Part shown: positions 7,173 to 16,197 of the stretch, piece by piece
Layout of the letters: each line of letters starts with the position of its first letter
Position numbering within the stretch: the stretch's first letter is position 1
Origin: Trabulsiella odontotermitis
GTDB lineage: Bacteria; Pseudomonadota; Gammaproteobacteria; Enterobacterales; Enterobacteriaceae
DNA length: 64,000 nucleotides
Assembly (NCBI RefSeq): GCF_030053895.1
Contig: NZ_CP125781.1
Coordinates: 4,154,001-4,218,000, forward strand
Reading direction: 5' to 3'
Program-made: the position numbers and the translations under genes
Notes under the pieces: model-generated
What the model was told of the DNA's origin: nothing
What the model saw: the letters and a program-made list of their open reading frames with translations, nothing else
Databases searched by the model: none

Positions 7173-8228
7173 TCAGGCGGCGGCCAGGCTCGCGCTGTCG
7201 ATCACGAAGCGGTACTTCACGTCGCTCTTGAGCATGCGCTCGTAGGCGTCGTTGATCTGCTGGATGGCGATCATCTCGATCTCGGCGACGATGCCTTTCT
7301 CGGCGCAGAAGTCGAGCATCTCCTGGGTCTCGGCGATGCCGCCGATCAGCGAGCCGGCGATGCTGCGGCGCTTGAAGATGAGATTGGCGATGCTCGGCGA
7401 CGGGTGCGGGTGCTCGGGTACGCCGACCAGGGTCATGGTGCCGTCGAGTTTGAGCAGGCCAGTGAAGGCGTCGAGGTCGTGGCTGGCTGCGACCGTGTTG
7501 AGGATGAAGTCGAAACTGTTGGCGTGCGCCGCCATCTCTTCAGCGTTACGCGAGACAATGACTTCGTCGGCGCCCAGTTCCAGCGCAGCGGCGCGCTTGC
7601 TCTCGCTGGTGGTGAAGGCCACGGTGTGTGCGCCCAGGGCATGTGCCAGCTTGATGCCCATGTGGCCAAGCCCGCCGATACCCACGATGCCCACTTTCTG
7701 GCCAGGACCGACCTTCCAGTGGCGCAACGGCGACCAGGTGGTGACGCCGGCGCACAACAGCGGCGCCACGGCGGCCAGTTGCGCCTCGGGGTGCGAAACC
7801 TTCAGGACGAAGTCGTCCTTGACTACGATCTGCTGCGAATAGCCGCCCAGGGTGTGGCCGGGCGCATCATGCGTCGGGCCATTGTAGGTGAAGACCTGGC
7901 CGTGCTCGCAATACTGCTCCAGGCCCGCGTCGCAGGCCGGGCAATGATGGCAACTGTCGACCAGGCAGCCGACGCCGACCGTGTCGCCGATCTTGAACTT
8001 GGTCACCGCACTGCCGATGGCCGAAACGTGGCCGACGATTTCGTGCCCGGGCACGCAGGGGTACAGCGTGTTGGCCCACTCGTTGCGGGCCTGGTGCAGG
8101 TCGGAATGGCAGACGCCGCAGTAGGCGATGTCGATCTTGACGTCGTGCGGCCCCGGCTCGCGGCGAACAATGTCGAGCGCCGCCAGCGGCGTGTCAGCGG
8201 CGTGGGTGCCATAGGCTTTTACTGTCAT
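7173..8228 (-). CDS. Zinc-dependent NADP(H) aldehyde reductase/alcohol dehydrogenase (YahK/CAD type)
   Basis: 351 residues with the complete zinc machinery: catalytic CGVCHSDLH (about residue 37) and PGHEIVG, and the structural set CHHCPACDAGLEQYC (residues about 93-107). The nucleotide site is GIGGLGHMGIKLAHALG. It closely follows the cinnamyl-alcohol-dehydrogenase-like branch including E. coli YahK, which reduces many aldehydes with NADPH. It lies between an Ohr-like gene and an MDR gene in the NemR-type cluster, fitting aldehyde detoxification. Confidence 0.85.
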   Translation of the reverse strand: MTVKAYGTHAADTPLAALDIVRREPGPHDVKIDIAYCGVCHSDLHQARNEWANTLYPCVPGHEIVGHVSAIGSAVTKFKIGDTVGVGCLVDSCHHCPACDAGLEQYCEHGQVFTYNGPTHDAPGHTLGGYSQQIVVKDDFVLKVSHPEAQLAAVAPLLCAGVTTWSPLRHWKVGPGQKVGIVGIGGLGHMGIKLAHALGAHTVAFTTSESKRAAALELGADEVIVSRNAEEMAAHANSFDFILNTVAASHDLDAFTGLLKLDGTMTLVGVPEHPHPSPSIANLIFKRRSIAGSLIGGIAETQEMLDFCAEKGIVAEIEMIAIQQINDAYERMLKSDVKYRFVIDSASLAAA

Positions 8229-8255
8229 GGTGTTTCTCCTTGGGTTTGATGTGTT

Positions 8256-8666
8256 TCAGGCGACGCTGGTGTGCAGGCGCACGTCGACGTTGCCGCGGGT
8301 GGCGTTGGAGTACGGGCAGACCTGGTGGGTGGTCTCTACCAGCTTGTGCGCGTCGGCTTCGCTAAGGCCCTGGACTTCCACGTAGAGGTCGATGTCCAGG
8401 GCATAGCCGCCCTCGGCGGTCTGGCCGATGCCGACCTCGACCGAGGTCCTGGTGGCGGTGGGTGCCAGCTTCAATTGCTTGGCCGCCACCGGCAACGCGT
8501 TGTCGAAGCAGGCGGCGTAGCCCATGGCGAAAAGCTGTTCGGGGTTGGCGCCAGCCTTGCCGGAACCGGGCTGGGACATGTCCAGCGCAAGGCTGCCATC
8601 GTCCAGCGTGGTGCGTCCGGAACGGCCGCCGACGGCGGTGGCGCGGGTCTTGTAGAAAATCTTCAT
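8256..8666 (-). CDS. Ohr/OsmC-family organic hydroperoxide reductase
   Basis: 136 residues starting MKIFYKTRATAVGGRSG. Both catalytic cysteines are present, one in GYAACFDNAL and one in VCPYSNATRGNV, the Ohr pattern. Ohr enzymes reduce organic and fatty-acid hydroperoxides using lipoylated partners. A second Ohr lies in the same ICE at 38658 with its own MarR regulator. This copy has no such neighbour and seems to be controlled with the electrophile cluster. Confidence 0.88.
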   Translation of the reverse strand: MKIFYKTRATAVGGRSGRTTLDDGSLALDMSQPGSGKAGANPEQLFAMGYAACFDNALPVAAKQLKLAPTATRTSVEVGIGQTAEGGYALDIDLYVEVQGLSEADAHKLVETTHQVCPYSNATRGNVDVRLHTSVA

Positions 8667-8729
8667 GATGTCAACTCCTAAGGGTCAAGGGATCGGAAAA
8701 GAGCGGACCGGAGTGGTCCGCGACGAATT

Positions 8730-9782
8730 TCAGGAAGAAAGGCCGGACCAGCGGTCCACGGGGCCGAGCCGATCCGCGTTCTGCACTTCCAGCACCCAGC
8801 CGGGGTACTCGCGCAGCAAGGCGCTGGCCGCATCAAGCGCGGTCAGCTCCACCTCGCTCAGCGCCAGTTCGACGGCGGCAAGATTGTCGTGCAACTGCTC
8901 CAGGCGCCGGGCGCCGACGATCACCGAGGTCACCACCGGCCGCGACAGCAGCCAGGCCAGCGCGACGCGGGCGACACTGCAGCCGTGCGCCGCAGCTATC
9001 GGTTTCATCGCCTCGACGACGTTCCAGGCCCGTTCCTTGTCGACGAACGGGAAGTCGAACTCCGAGCGACGCGCGCCTTCCGGCTTCTGGTGCTCGCGGT
9101 CGAACTTGCCCGAGAGCAGCCCGCCGGCCAGTGGACTCCACACCAGCAGCCCGATCTTCTCGGCCTGCAGCAGCGGTACGAGTTCGCGTTCGATGTCGCG
9201 CCCGGCAATCGAGTAGTACGCCTGCAGGGTATCGAAGCGGGCCAGGTTGCGCGCTTCGGAGACGCCCAGCGCGCGGGCGATCTTCCACGCCTGCCAGTTG
9301 GAGACGCCGACGTAGCGGACCTTGCCCTGGCGCACCAGGTCATCGAGCGCGCGCAGGGTTTCCTCGATAGGCGTGACCGGATCGTTGGCATGGATCTGGT
9401 AAAGGTCGATGTGATCGGTCTGCAGGCGCCGCAGGCTGGCCTCCACCGCATCGAGGATGTGGCCGCGCGAAGCGCCCACATCGTTGCGCCCGGGGCCGGT
9501 GCGGGTATAGCCCTTGGTCGCCAGCACCACATCCTTGCGGGCGATGCCGAGGTTGCGCAGCGACTGGCCAAGCACCTGCTCGCTGCTGCCGGCCGAATAG
9601 GCATCGGCGGTGTCGAAGAAGTTGATCCCGCCGTCGACGGCAGCCTTGACTATCGCGTCGGCCTCGTCCTGGCCGGCGCTGCCGATGTGCCGGAAGATGC
9701 CCTGGCCGTCGCCGAAAGTCATCGTGCCCAGGCACAGCGAAGAGACCAGCAAGCCGGTGTTCCCCAGCGTCTTGTATTCCAT
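8730..9782 (-). CDS. Aldo/keto reductase
   Basis: 350 residues starting MEYKTLGNTGLLVSSL. It has the AKR (alpha/beta)8 barrel landmarks: FFDTADAYSAGSSEQVLG (catalytic Asp and Tyr), VVLATKGY (Lys), and HIDLYQIHANDP (His). It belongs to the YajO/Tas-like group, NADPH-dependent reductases of aldehydes. The start at 9782 is preferred over an upstream ATG because it matches the family N-terminus. Confidence 0.87.
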   Translation of the reverse strand: MEYKTLGNTGLLVSSLCLGTMTFGDGQGIFRHIGSAGQDEADAIVKAAVDGGINFFDTADAYSAGSSEQVLGQSLRNLGIARKDVVLATKGYTRTGPGRNDVGASRGHILDAVEASLRRLQTDHIDLYQIHANDPVTPIEETLRALDDLVRQGKVRYVGVSNWQAWKIARALGVSEARNLARFDTLQAYYSIAGRDIERELVPLLQAEKIGLLVWSPLAGGLLSGKFDREHQKPEGARRSEFDFPFVDKERAWNVVEAMKPIAAAHGCSVARVALAWLLSRPVVTSVIVGARRLEQLHDNLAAVELALSEVELTALDAASALLREYPGWVLEVQNADRLGPVDRWSGLSS

Positions 9783-9844
9783 CGCGATGTCCTCTGTGGT
9801 GAGGGCGGCCATGGCTGCCCGGTGGGTGATGCGACGCGCGCCGG

Positions 9845-10984
9845 CTAGCCGGCGTGGACCGGATAATCCGTGTAGCCTGCCGTACCGCCGCCATACATGG
9901 TGGCGGGGTTCAGCGCATTGAGCGGCCAGCCGTGCGCGATGCGCGCCGGCAGATCAGGGTTGGCGATGAACGGGCGACCAAAGGCGATCAGATCGGCCAG
10001 CCCCGCCTCAAGCAGGCGCTCGCCGCGCTCGGCGGTGTAGCGACCGGCGACGATGATGCGTCCGCTGAACGTCTGGCGCAGGTCGCGACGAAAGTCCTCG
10101 GGCAGTTCCGGGGCGTTGTCCCAGTCGGCCTCGGCGATCGAGACATAGCCGATTCCCGCCTCCTCCAGCACCCTGGCGGCAGCGATGTAGGTCGCGTGCG
10201 GATCGTCCTCGACCAGGCCCAGGTAGACGCGATCCTCATCGGTCGTGGTGAACAGCGGCGAGAAGCGCACGCCCAGGCGCTGCGGGCCGACCACGCCGGC
10301 CACCGCCTGGACCACCTCGCGCAGAAAACGCAGGCGGTTGTCCAGCGAGCCACCATACTCGTCGTCGCGCTGGTTGGTACGGGCGGAGATGAACTGGTTA
10401 ACTAGGTAGCCATTGGCGGCGTGGATCTCCACGCCGTCGAAGCCGGCGTCCAGCGCGTTGCGGGCAGCCTGGGCATAGAGCTGCACCAGCTCCTTGACTT
10501 CGGCGGTGCTCAGGGCGCGCGGCACTGACGGCGGCACCAGGGTACCGGCGCCGGGGGCAGTCTCTATGAACACGCTGACCCGGTCGGCCGGGATCGCAGA
10601 GGGAGCGACGGGGGCCGCGCCCCCCGGCTGCAGCGCGCTGTGGGAGACGCGACCGACGTGCCAGAGCTGGGCGAAGATGATCCCGCCTTCGGCGTGTACG
10701 GCCTCGGTGACCTTGCGCCAGCCCTCGACCTGGGCCGGGCTGTAGATGCCCGGGGTCCAGGCATAGCCCTCGCCGCGCGGCTCGATCTGGGTGCCCTCGC
10801 TGATCAGCAGGCCGGCACCGGCGCGCTGCTGGTAATAAGTGGCCATCAGCTCATTGGCGGCATTGCCGGGCTGGGTGCTGCGTTGCCGGGTCAACGGCGG
10901 CAGCACGATACGATTCTTCAGTGTGTAGCTGCCGAGTTGCAAGGGCCGGAAAAGGCTTCGGTTGCTCAAGATGTTTTCCTTCAT
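9845..10984 (-). CDS. Old yellow enzyme family alkene/N-ethylmaleimide reductase (NemA-like)
   Basis: 379 residues. MKENILSNRSLFRPLQLGSYTLKNRIVL opens a FMN-binding TIM barrel. The substrate-binding His-Asn pair is in EIHAANGYLVNQF, and FGRPFIANPDLPARI is the C-terminal FMN site. NemA reduces maleimides, enones and nitro esters, and in E. coli is repressed by NemR. Here a NemR-like TetR gene heads the cluster, which supports the assignment. Confidence 0.88.
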   Translation of the reverse strand: MKENILSNRSLFRPLQLGSYTLKNRIVLPPLTRQRSTQPGNAANELMATYYQQRAGAGLLISEGTQIEPRGEGYAWTPGIYSPAQVEGWRKVTEAVHAEGGIIFAQLWHVGRVSHSALQPGGAAPVAPSAIPADRVSVFIETAPGAGTLVPPSVPRALSTAEVKELVQLYAQAARNALDAGFDGVEIHAANGYLVNQFISARTNQRDDEYGGSLDNRLRFLREVVQAVAGVVGPQRLGVRFSPLFTTTDEDRVYLGLVEDDPHATYIAAARVLEEAGIGYVSIAEADWDNAPELPEDFRRDLRQTFSGRIIVAGRYTAERGERLLEAGLADLIAFGRPFIANPDLPARIAHGWPLNALNPATMYGGGTAGYTDYPVHAG

Positions 10985-11064
10985 GTTGTGAGCAGAACGG
11001 GGTTGGGCGCCGCCAATCGTTCCCGCGATGAGAGCGGGAGCGACTGGCCGCCGGCCGGCCCGCA

Positions 11065-12456
11065 TCAGAACGGCGCGTCGATATCGACCACGTCGATCAG
11101 CTTGTGGTTGACGAACTCCTTCAGGCCCAGGCCTAGCAGCTCGCGGCCGTAGCCGGAGCGGCGCACTCCGCCGAACGGCAGGTCGGCCTTGGCCATGGTC
11201 GGGTGGTTGACGAACACCATGCCGGTGGAGATGCGCTTGGCGACTTCCGCGCCATGTTTGGCGTCGGCGGTGAACACCGAGCCACCCAGGCCGAACGGCG
11301 AGTCGTTGGCGATGGCGATCGCCTCTTCCTCATCGGCGGCGCGGTAGATCAGCGACACCGGCCCGAAGAACTCCCAGTAGTAGGCTGGGTTGTCCGGGGT
11401 CACGCCGGTGAGGATGGTCGGCTGCACGAAGGCGCCTTGGGTCGGCACCTTGGGTCCGACCTCAGTGGCGGTAGCGCCGTGGGCGACAGCTTGACGAATC
11501 TGCTCCTTGATGTCGTCGGCGGCTTTCTGCGAGGACAATGGCGCCAGGGTGGTTGCCGCATCGAAGGGGTCGCCCGCCTTGAGCGCGGCCACGCCCTCGG
11601 TGTAGCGGCGCAGGAACTCGTCGTAGATGGCCTCGACCAGGATGATGCGCTTGGAGGACACGCAGACCTGGCCGGCATTCCAGTGGCGACCGAACACCGC
11701 CCACTTCACGGTCTTGTCCAGTTCGGCGTCGGCCAGTACCACGAAGGCGTCGGCGCCCCCCAGTTCCAGCGTCGACTTCTTCAGCGCCTTGCCGGCCTGG
11801 GCGGCGACCACTGCGCCGGCACCCTCCGAGCCGGTCAAGGCCACGCCGTGCACGCGCGGATCGTTGATGATGGTCTCGATCTGCTGGCGCGTGGCGTAGA
11901 GGTTCTTGAAGGCGCCTTGCGGCAAGCCCGCGTCGAGCATCAGTTTCTCGAAGGCGTCCGCGCTCTGCGGCACGTTGGCGGCGTGCTTGAGCAACAAGGT
12001 ATTGCCAGCGGCCAGCTGCGGAGCCAGGATGCGGGCGATCTGGTAGTAGGGGAAATTCCACGGCTCGATCGCCAGGATCACGCCCAGCGGCTCGTGCACC
12101 AGCAGCGCGTCGCCTTCGGCCGGATCGGCCACCGGCAATTTCTCCGGTGCCAGCAGGGCTTCGGCGTGCTTCACGTAGTACTCAAAGATGCGCGCGGACA
12201 GCTCGACCTCGGCCAGCGCTTCGGCGGTGATCTTGCCCATCTCCAGGGTCAGCAGCCCCGCATGCGCCTCGGCATTCTCGCGCAGCAGGTCGGCGGCGCG
12301 CTGCAGGATCGCACCGCGCTCTTCGAACGAGCGCTCGCGCCAGGCCAGGAAGGCTTCATGGGCGGCGCCGATGGCCTGGGAGACTTCGGCGTCGGTAGCG
12401 TCGGGGAAGGTCTTGACGACTTCGCCGGTGTAGGGGTTGGTGGTGGCGTAGGCCAT
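11065..12456 (-). CDS. NAD(P)-dependent succinate-semialdehyde-type aldehyde dehydrogenase
   Basis: 463 residues starting MAYATTNPYTGEVVKTFPD. ALDH landmarks are all present: EPWNFPYYQ, the LELGGADAFVVL general-base Glu region, the catalytic Cys in NAGQVCVSSKR, and the E-F-F-G-P-V motif. It is closest in style to YneI/Sad-type SSADH enzymes. Within the cluster it would oxidise aldehydes to acids, complementing the reductases. Confidence 0.88.
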   Translation of the reverse strand: MAYATTNPYTGEVVKTFPDATDAEVSQAIGAAHEAFLAWRERSFEERGAILQRAADLLRENAEAHAGLLTLEMGKITAEALAEVELSARIFEYYVKHAEALLAPEKLPVADPAEGDALLVHEPLGVILAIEPWNFPYYQIARILAPQLAAGNTLLLKHAANVPQSADAFEKLMLDAGLPQGAFKNLYATRQQIETIINDPRVHGVALTGSEGAGAVVAAQAGKALKKSTLELGGADAFVVLADAELDKTVKWAVFGRHWNAGQVCVSSKRIILVEAIYDEFLRRYTEGVAALKAGDPFDAATTLAPLSSQKAADDIKEQIRQAVAHGATATEVGPKVPTQGAFVQPTILTGVTPDNPAYYWEFFGPVSLIYRAADEEEAIAIANDSPFGLGGSVFTADAKHGAEVAKRISTGMVFVNHPTMAKADLPFGGVRRSGYGRELLGLGLKEFVNHKLIDVVDIDAPF

Positions 12457-12526
12457 AGCTATGACTCCTTGCAGCAGTGAACGAACAAGTTGCGTTCGGC
12501 TCGACACGAGCCGGACGCGGTGGGTT

Positions 12527-13357
12527 TCAGCGCAGGGCGAAGCCGAGCGCGTTCAGGGCCTCGCGCAGGCGGTGGCGGCCCATCAACGCTTCGGCACTGC
12601 CGACGCGCTGCAATGACGTCTGCGACCAGGGCCGGTCGTCGCGTTGCTGGTCCTGCTGGAAGCGGCGCATCAGCGGGTCGTAATGCCCCACCGCGACCGC
12701 CTCGCCCGCGGCGTCGTAGTGCTCGCGGTGCAGCACCGCCGCCTGCGCCAGGCGCGGCTTGATCTCGGCCGGGCGGGCCTGATCGGGATGGCCCACGCAC
12801 ATGCCGAACACCACGAAGCTGTCCTGCGGCAGGCCCAGTTCGGCGGCGGCCGCCTCCGGCTGGTTGCGCATGCCGCCGATATAGACGATGCCCAGCCCCT
12901 GGGCCTCGAAGGCGACCACGGCGTTCTGCGCGGCCAGCGCGGTGTCGACCACACCGACGGTGTAGCTCTCCAGGTAGTCGATACCGTCGGTCGCCACGCC
13001 TTGCGCGGCACCGAGCCGGCGCAGCCGCGACCAGTCGGCGACCCAGGCCAGGAACAGCGGGGCCTCGGCCACGTGCCGCTGGCCGCCTGCCAGCTCGGCC
13101 AGCCGCGCCCGCCGCGCGGGGTCGCGCACGGCGATCACGCTCCATGGCTGCAGGTTGGACGAACTGGAGGCCGATTGCGCGGCGGCGATGGCGAGTTCAA
13201 GCGCCTCGTCGTCGACCGGCTGATCGGTGTAGGCGCGCACCGAGCGGTGCGCCAGCAGCGCCGCCAGGACGGCGGGAACGGGCGGCAACGGTCGGGTGGC
13301 AACCTCCCCGTAGCGGGCCTGCCACGCAGTGGCGGGATCAATTTGTTGGGATGTCAT
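12527..13357 (-). CDS. NfsA-like FMN nitroreductase / NADPH-dependent oxidoreductase
   Basis: 276 residues. The nitroreductase fold begins at HRSVRAYTDQPVDDEALE (FMN phosphate site), followed by SASSSSNLQPWSVIAV and the GIVYIGGMRN segment typical of the NfsA/FRP group. The length is close to NfsA (240) with a modest extension. It catalyses two-electron reduction of quinones and nitro compounds with NADPH. Its position between ALDH and DUF1330 genes suggests co-regulation. Confidence 0.82.
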   Translation of the reverse strand: MTSQQIDPATAWQARYGEVATRPLPPVPAVLAALLAHRSVRAYTDQPVDDEALELAIAAAQSASSSSNLQPWSVIAVRDPARRARLAELAGGQRHVAEAPLFLAWVADWSRLRRLGAAQGVATDGIDYLESYTVGVVDTALAAQNAVVAFEAQGLGIVYIGGMRNQPEAAAAELGLPQDSFVVFGMCVGHPDQARPAEIKPRLAQAAVLHREHYDAAGEAVAVGHYDPLMRRFQQDQQRDDRPWSQTSLQRVGSAEALMGRHRLREALNALGFALR

Positions 13358-13390
13358 GCCAGATTCCTGTGCGTGTGTGGGAGCGTCGAC

Positions 13391-13696
13391 TCAGGCCGCA
13401 GGCGGCGCATCGATACCGTCGAGCAGGACCACGCGGTATTCCGCGCCCTTGAACCGGTGCGCTCGTGCCGCCTGGTAGGCGGGGCTGTGATACCAGGCGC
13501 GCGCGGCCTGCATATCGGGAAAGCGCAGGATCACGCCGCCCTCGATCGTCGGGCCTTCCAGCACTTCGAAATCGTCATAGAACGCCAACGGCGTCAGGTC
13601 GTGCCCTTCGCGCGCGGCTGGAGCTTCCTTGGCGTAGGTGTCAAGTTCGCCGGCGTCGAGGGTGCGTTCTCGCAGGAAAACCACATAAGCGGACAT
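13391..13696 (-). CDS. DUF1330 family small protein
   Basis: 101 residues starting MSAYVVFLRERTLDAGEL. It is a ferredoxin-like small fold with the DUF1330 signatures EVLEGPTIEGGVILRFPD and AWYHSPAYQAARAHR. No reaction is known for the family, which often sits in oxidoreductase clusters. It begins 12 bases after the stop of the DJ-1-like gene and is probably translated from the same transcript. Confidence 0.85.
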   Translation of the reverse strand: MSAYVVFLRERTLDAGELDTYAKEAPAAREGHDLTPLAFYDDFEVLEGPTIEGGVILRFPDMQAARAWYHSPAYQAARAHRFKGAEYRVVLLDGIDAPPAA

Positions 13697-13707
13697 GTTC
13701 AGACTCC

Positions 13708-14385
13708 TCACAGAAGGGAAAGCAGGGCCTTGGCGGCGTCGGCGGACGAGGCCGGGTTCTGGCCGGTGACCAGCAGGCCGTCGGTCTGCACATGCGAGGC
13801 CCAGTCGGCGCCCTGGCTGTAGTGGCCGCCATTGGCCTTGAGCACGTCTTCGACCAGGAACGGCACCACCTCGGTCAGGCCGACCGCTTCCTCCTCGCTG
13901 TTGCTGAAGCCGGTCACCCGCTTGCCGGCGACCAGCGGCTTGCCGTCGACGCCCTCGGCGTGGCGCAGCACGCCCGGCGCGTGGCAGACCGCACCGACCG
14001 GCTTGCCGGCCCTGACCGCCGCCTCGATCAGGCCGATCGAGGCGGGGTCTTCGGCCAGATCCCAGAGCGGGCCGTGGCCGCCGGGGTAGAACACCGCATC
14101 GAATTCGCCGATGGCGACTTCGGACAGCTTGCGGGTGTTGGCCAGCGCCTTCATCGCGTCGGCGTCGGACTGGAAGCGGCGGGTGGCCTCAGTCTGGGCG
14201 TCGGGTTCGTCGCTCTTGGGGTCGAGAGGCGGCTGGCCGCCCCTGGGCGAGGCCAGTGTCAGGGTCGCGCCGGCATCGTGGAAGGCGTAGTAGGGTGCGG
14301 CCAGTTCCTCCAGCCAGAAACCGGTCTTCCTGCCGGTGTCGCCGAGCTGGTCGTGAGAGGTGAGGACGACGAGAATGTTTGCCAT
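13708..14385 (-). CDS. DJ-1/PfpI (Hsp31-like) glyoxalase/deglycase-type protein
   Basis: 225 residues starting MANILVVLTSHDQL. The nucleophile cysteine is in the elbow AVCHAPGVL (about residue 125), with FYPGGHGPLWDL before it as in Hsp31/YhbO-type proteins. These act on methylglyoxal or as stress chaperones. The gene lies between the CurA-like reductase and DUF1330 in an apparent operon, consistent with carbonyl stress. Confidence 0.85.
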   Translation of the reverse strand: MANILVVLTSHDQLGDTGRKTGFWLEELAAPYYAFHDAGATLTLASPRGGQPPLDPKSDEPDAQTEATRRFQSDADAMKALANTRKLSEVAIGEFDAVFYPGGHGPLWDLAEDPASIGLIEAAVRAGKPVGAVCHAPGVLRHAEGVDGKPLVAGKRVTGFSNSEEEAVGLTEVVPFLVEDVLKANGGHYSQGADWASHVQTDGLLVTGQNPASSADAAKALLSLL

Positions 14386-14422
14386 GTGGAAGTTCTCCTT
14401 GGAATGATGAAGATGGAAAGAT

Positions 14423-15451
14423 TCAGGCGCCGGCCACGCGCACCACGACCTTGCCGAAGTGCTTACCGGCCAGCAGGTCGATCAGCGCCTGCGGCGCGCG
14501 CTCCAACCCCTCGACGAAGTCCTCGCGGAGCTTGACCTTGCCCGCGGCGACCCAGCCGCCCATGTCGCACTGGAAGGCTGTGAAGCCGTCGGCGTAGTGA
14601 TCGCTGATGATGAAGCCCTGGAGCAGCAGGCGCTTGCGCAGCACCAGGCCCAGCAGCTGCGGCATACGGTCCGGGCTGGGCGGCAGGCCGGTGTCGTTGT
14701 AATGCGCGATCAGCCCGCACACCGGCACGCGGGCGCCGACGTTGAGTCGCGGCAGCACGGCGTCGAGCACTGCACCACCGACGTTCTCGTAGTAGACGTC
14801 GATGCCCTGCGGCGTGGCGGCCGCCAGTTGCTCGGCGAAGTCAGGCGCACGGTGGTCGAGGCAGACGTCAAAGCCCAGCGCTTCCACCGCGTAGCGGCAT
14901 TTCTCCTCCCCGCCGGCGATGCCGATGGCGCGCGCACCCTTGAGCCTGGCAAGCTGCCCGACCACCGAGCCGACCGCGCCGGTGGCCGAGGCGACGACCA
15001 CGGTCTCGCCCGCTTGCGGCCGGCCGATGTTCAGCAGGCCGTGGTAGGCGGTGAACCCCGGCATGCCCAGCACGCTCAGCGCCAGCGAGGGCTGCGCCAG
15101 GCTGCGGTCGAGCAGGCTCAGGCCATGCCCGTCGGACAACGTGTGGCTCTGCCAGCCGGTATCGCCGAGCACCAGATCGCCGGGTTGAAAATCGGGGTGA
15201 TGCGAGACCGCCACCCGGCTCACCGCGCCGCCGCTCGGCACCGCGCCCAGTTCCCACGGCGGCGCGTAGGACGGTGCATCGCTCATCCGCCCGCGCATGT
15301 ACGGGTCGAGCGAGAGATAGAGCGTCTCCAACAGCAATTGACCCGCGGCGGATTGAGGCAGCGGCCCCTGCTCCAGCCGGAAGTCTTCCGGCTTCGGCTC
15401 GCCCACAGGGCGCGAGGCAAGCACGATGCGGGTCTGGGTGATCTCAGTCAT
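14423..15451 (-). CDS. NADPH-dependent enone/curcumin reductase (CurA-like MDR)
   Basis: 342 residues starting MTEITQTRIVLASRPVGEPK, the family opening. The leukotriene B4 / CurA branch is marked by LSLDPYMRGRM, and the nucleotide site is VVASATGAVGSVVGQLARLKGA. It reduces the double bond of alpha,beta-unsaturated carbonyls. It is the first enzyme of the minus-strand cluster; a TTAGACCGGTCG box lies 60 bases upstream. Confidence 0.88.
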   Translation of the reverse strand: MTEITQTRIVLASRPVGEPKPEDFRLEQGPLPQSAAGQLLLETLYLSLDPYMRGRMSDAPSYAPPWELGAVPSGGAVSRVAVSHHPDFQPGDLVLGDTGWQSHTLSDGHGLSLLDRSLAQPSLALSVLGMPGFTAYHGLLNIGRPQAGETVVVASATGAVGSVVGQLARLKGARAIGIAGGEEKCRYAVEALGFDVCLDHRAPDFAEQLAAATPQGIDVYYENVGGAVLDAVLPRLNVGARVPVCGLIAHYNDTGLPPSPDRMPQLLGLVLRKRLLLQGFIISDHYADGFTAFQCDMGGWVAAGKVKLREDFVEGLERAPQALIDLLAGKHFGKVVVRVAGA

Positions 15452-15508
15452 GAGTGAGCTCCTTGAGGATGTGAGGTAAAGGCGGCCAAACAAAACAGAT
15501 ACATTGCT

Positions 15509-15530
15509 TGATTAGACCGGTCGTATAGCT
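15509..15530. promoter_or_regulatory. Candidate NemR-type operator upstream of the detoxification cluster
   Basis: ATTAGACCGGTCGTATAG at 15511-15528 matches the box in front of the TetR gene (ATTAGACCAGTCGGCTAG, 16178-16195) at 14 of 18 positions, including the core TTAGACC.GTCG. It sits upstream of the first enzyme gene. NemR-family repressors bind TAGACC-containing partial palindromes, so control of both promoters is inferred. Confidence 0.55.
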
Positions 15531-15552
15531 CCCGGACAAAAAAACTGGTGTT

Positions 15553-16158
15553 TCAGGTGCCGACCGCAGCAGGCAGCCCCAGCAACCCACGCGTAGCGGT
15601 CAATGCGGACTCAAGAGGTACGCGGTCGCGCGTAATCTTGGCGCGCAAGCTCGCCCCTAGCCACAATTGGTACAGCGTGGTCGCCATGGCGCTGGCATCC
15701 GGCTGCGAGGCAAGGGAGCCGTCTGCTACGCCAGCCTCGATGGCACGGGTCAGGCGCGCAATGATGCGTGCAGTACCATAATCGAGGACGGAACGCATCG
15801 CTTCGGAAAGGTCGCTGACCTCGGCGGCCAGCTTGACCGCCAGGCACTTGCCTTTCGGATCGCAGGTTGCCTGGGTCTCCAGCCAGTGCTCGAAATAGGC
15901 CATCAAGCGCTCCCCGGCCGACACGTCGGACCGAGCCAGCACGGCATCAAGCGCAGCCAGGTAATCGGTGAAATAGTTTTCCAGCAAGGCCTCACCAAAC
16001 GCCTCCTTCGACCCGAAGTAATGATAGAACGAGCCCTTGGGCACGCTCGAGGCATGGAGGATTTCATTCAGGCCAACGGCACTGAAGCCCTTACCGCCAA
16101 TGATGCTTTGCGCGGTAGTCAGGATGTGTTGGCGAACGTCGTTCGTAGTATTGGTCAT
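15553..16158 (-). CDS. NemR-like TetR-family repressor
   Basis: 201 residues. The N-terminal TetR helix-turn-helix reads GFSAVGLNEILHASSVPKGSFYHYFGSKE. A cysteine lies in KCLAVKLAAEVSDLSEAMRS, which parallels the NemR segment holding the redox/electrophile-sensing cysteine. NemR derepresses nemA and gloA on exposure to bleach, quinones and aldehydes. The neighbours here (OYE, DJ-1, ALDH, AKR) fit that regulon. The gene has a matching operator just upstream, suggesting autoregulation. Confidence 0.82.
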   Translation of the reverse strand: MTNTTNDVRQHILTTAQSIIGGKGFSAVGLNEILHASSVPKGSFYHYFGSKEAFGEALLENYFTDYLAALDAVLARSDVSAGERLMAYFEHWLETQATCDPKGKCLAVKLAAEVSDLSEAMRSVLDYGTARIIARLTRAIEAGVADGSLASQPDASAMATTLYQLWLGASLRAKITRDRVPLESALTATRGLLGLPAAVGT

Positions 16159-16175
16159 GCGATGCAGTATATTCC

Positions 16176-16197
16176 AAATTAGACCAGTCGGCTAGTC
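16176..16197. promoter_or_regulatory. Candidate NemR-type operator upstream of the TetR gene
   Basis: ATTAGACCAGTCGGCTAG at 16178-16195 starts 20 bases upstream of the regulator's ATG and shares TTAGACC.GTCG with the box upstream of the enzyme cluster. Its placement fits autorepression. Confidence 0.55.
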
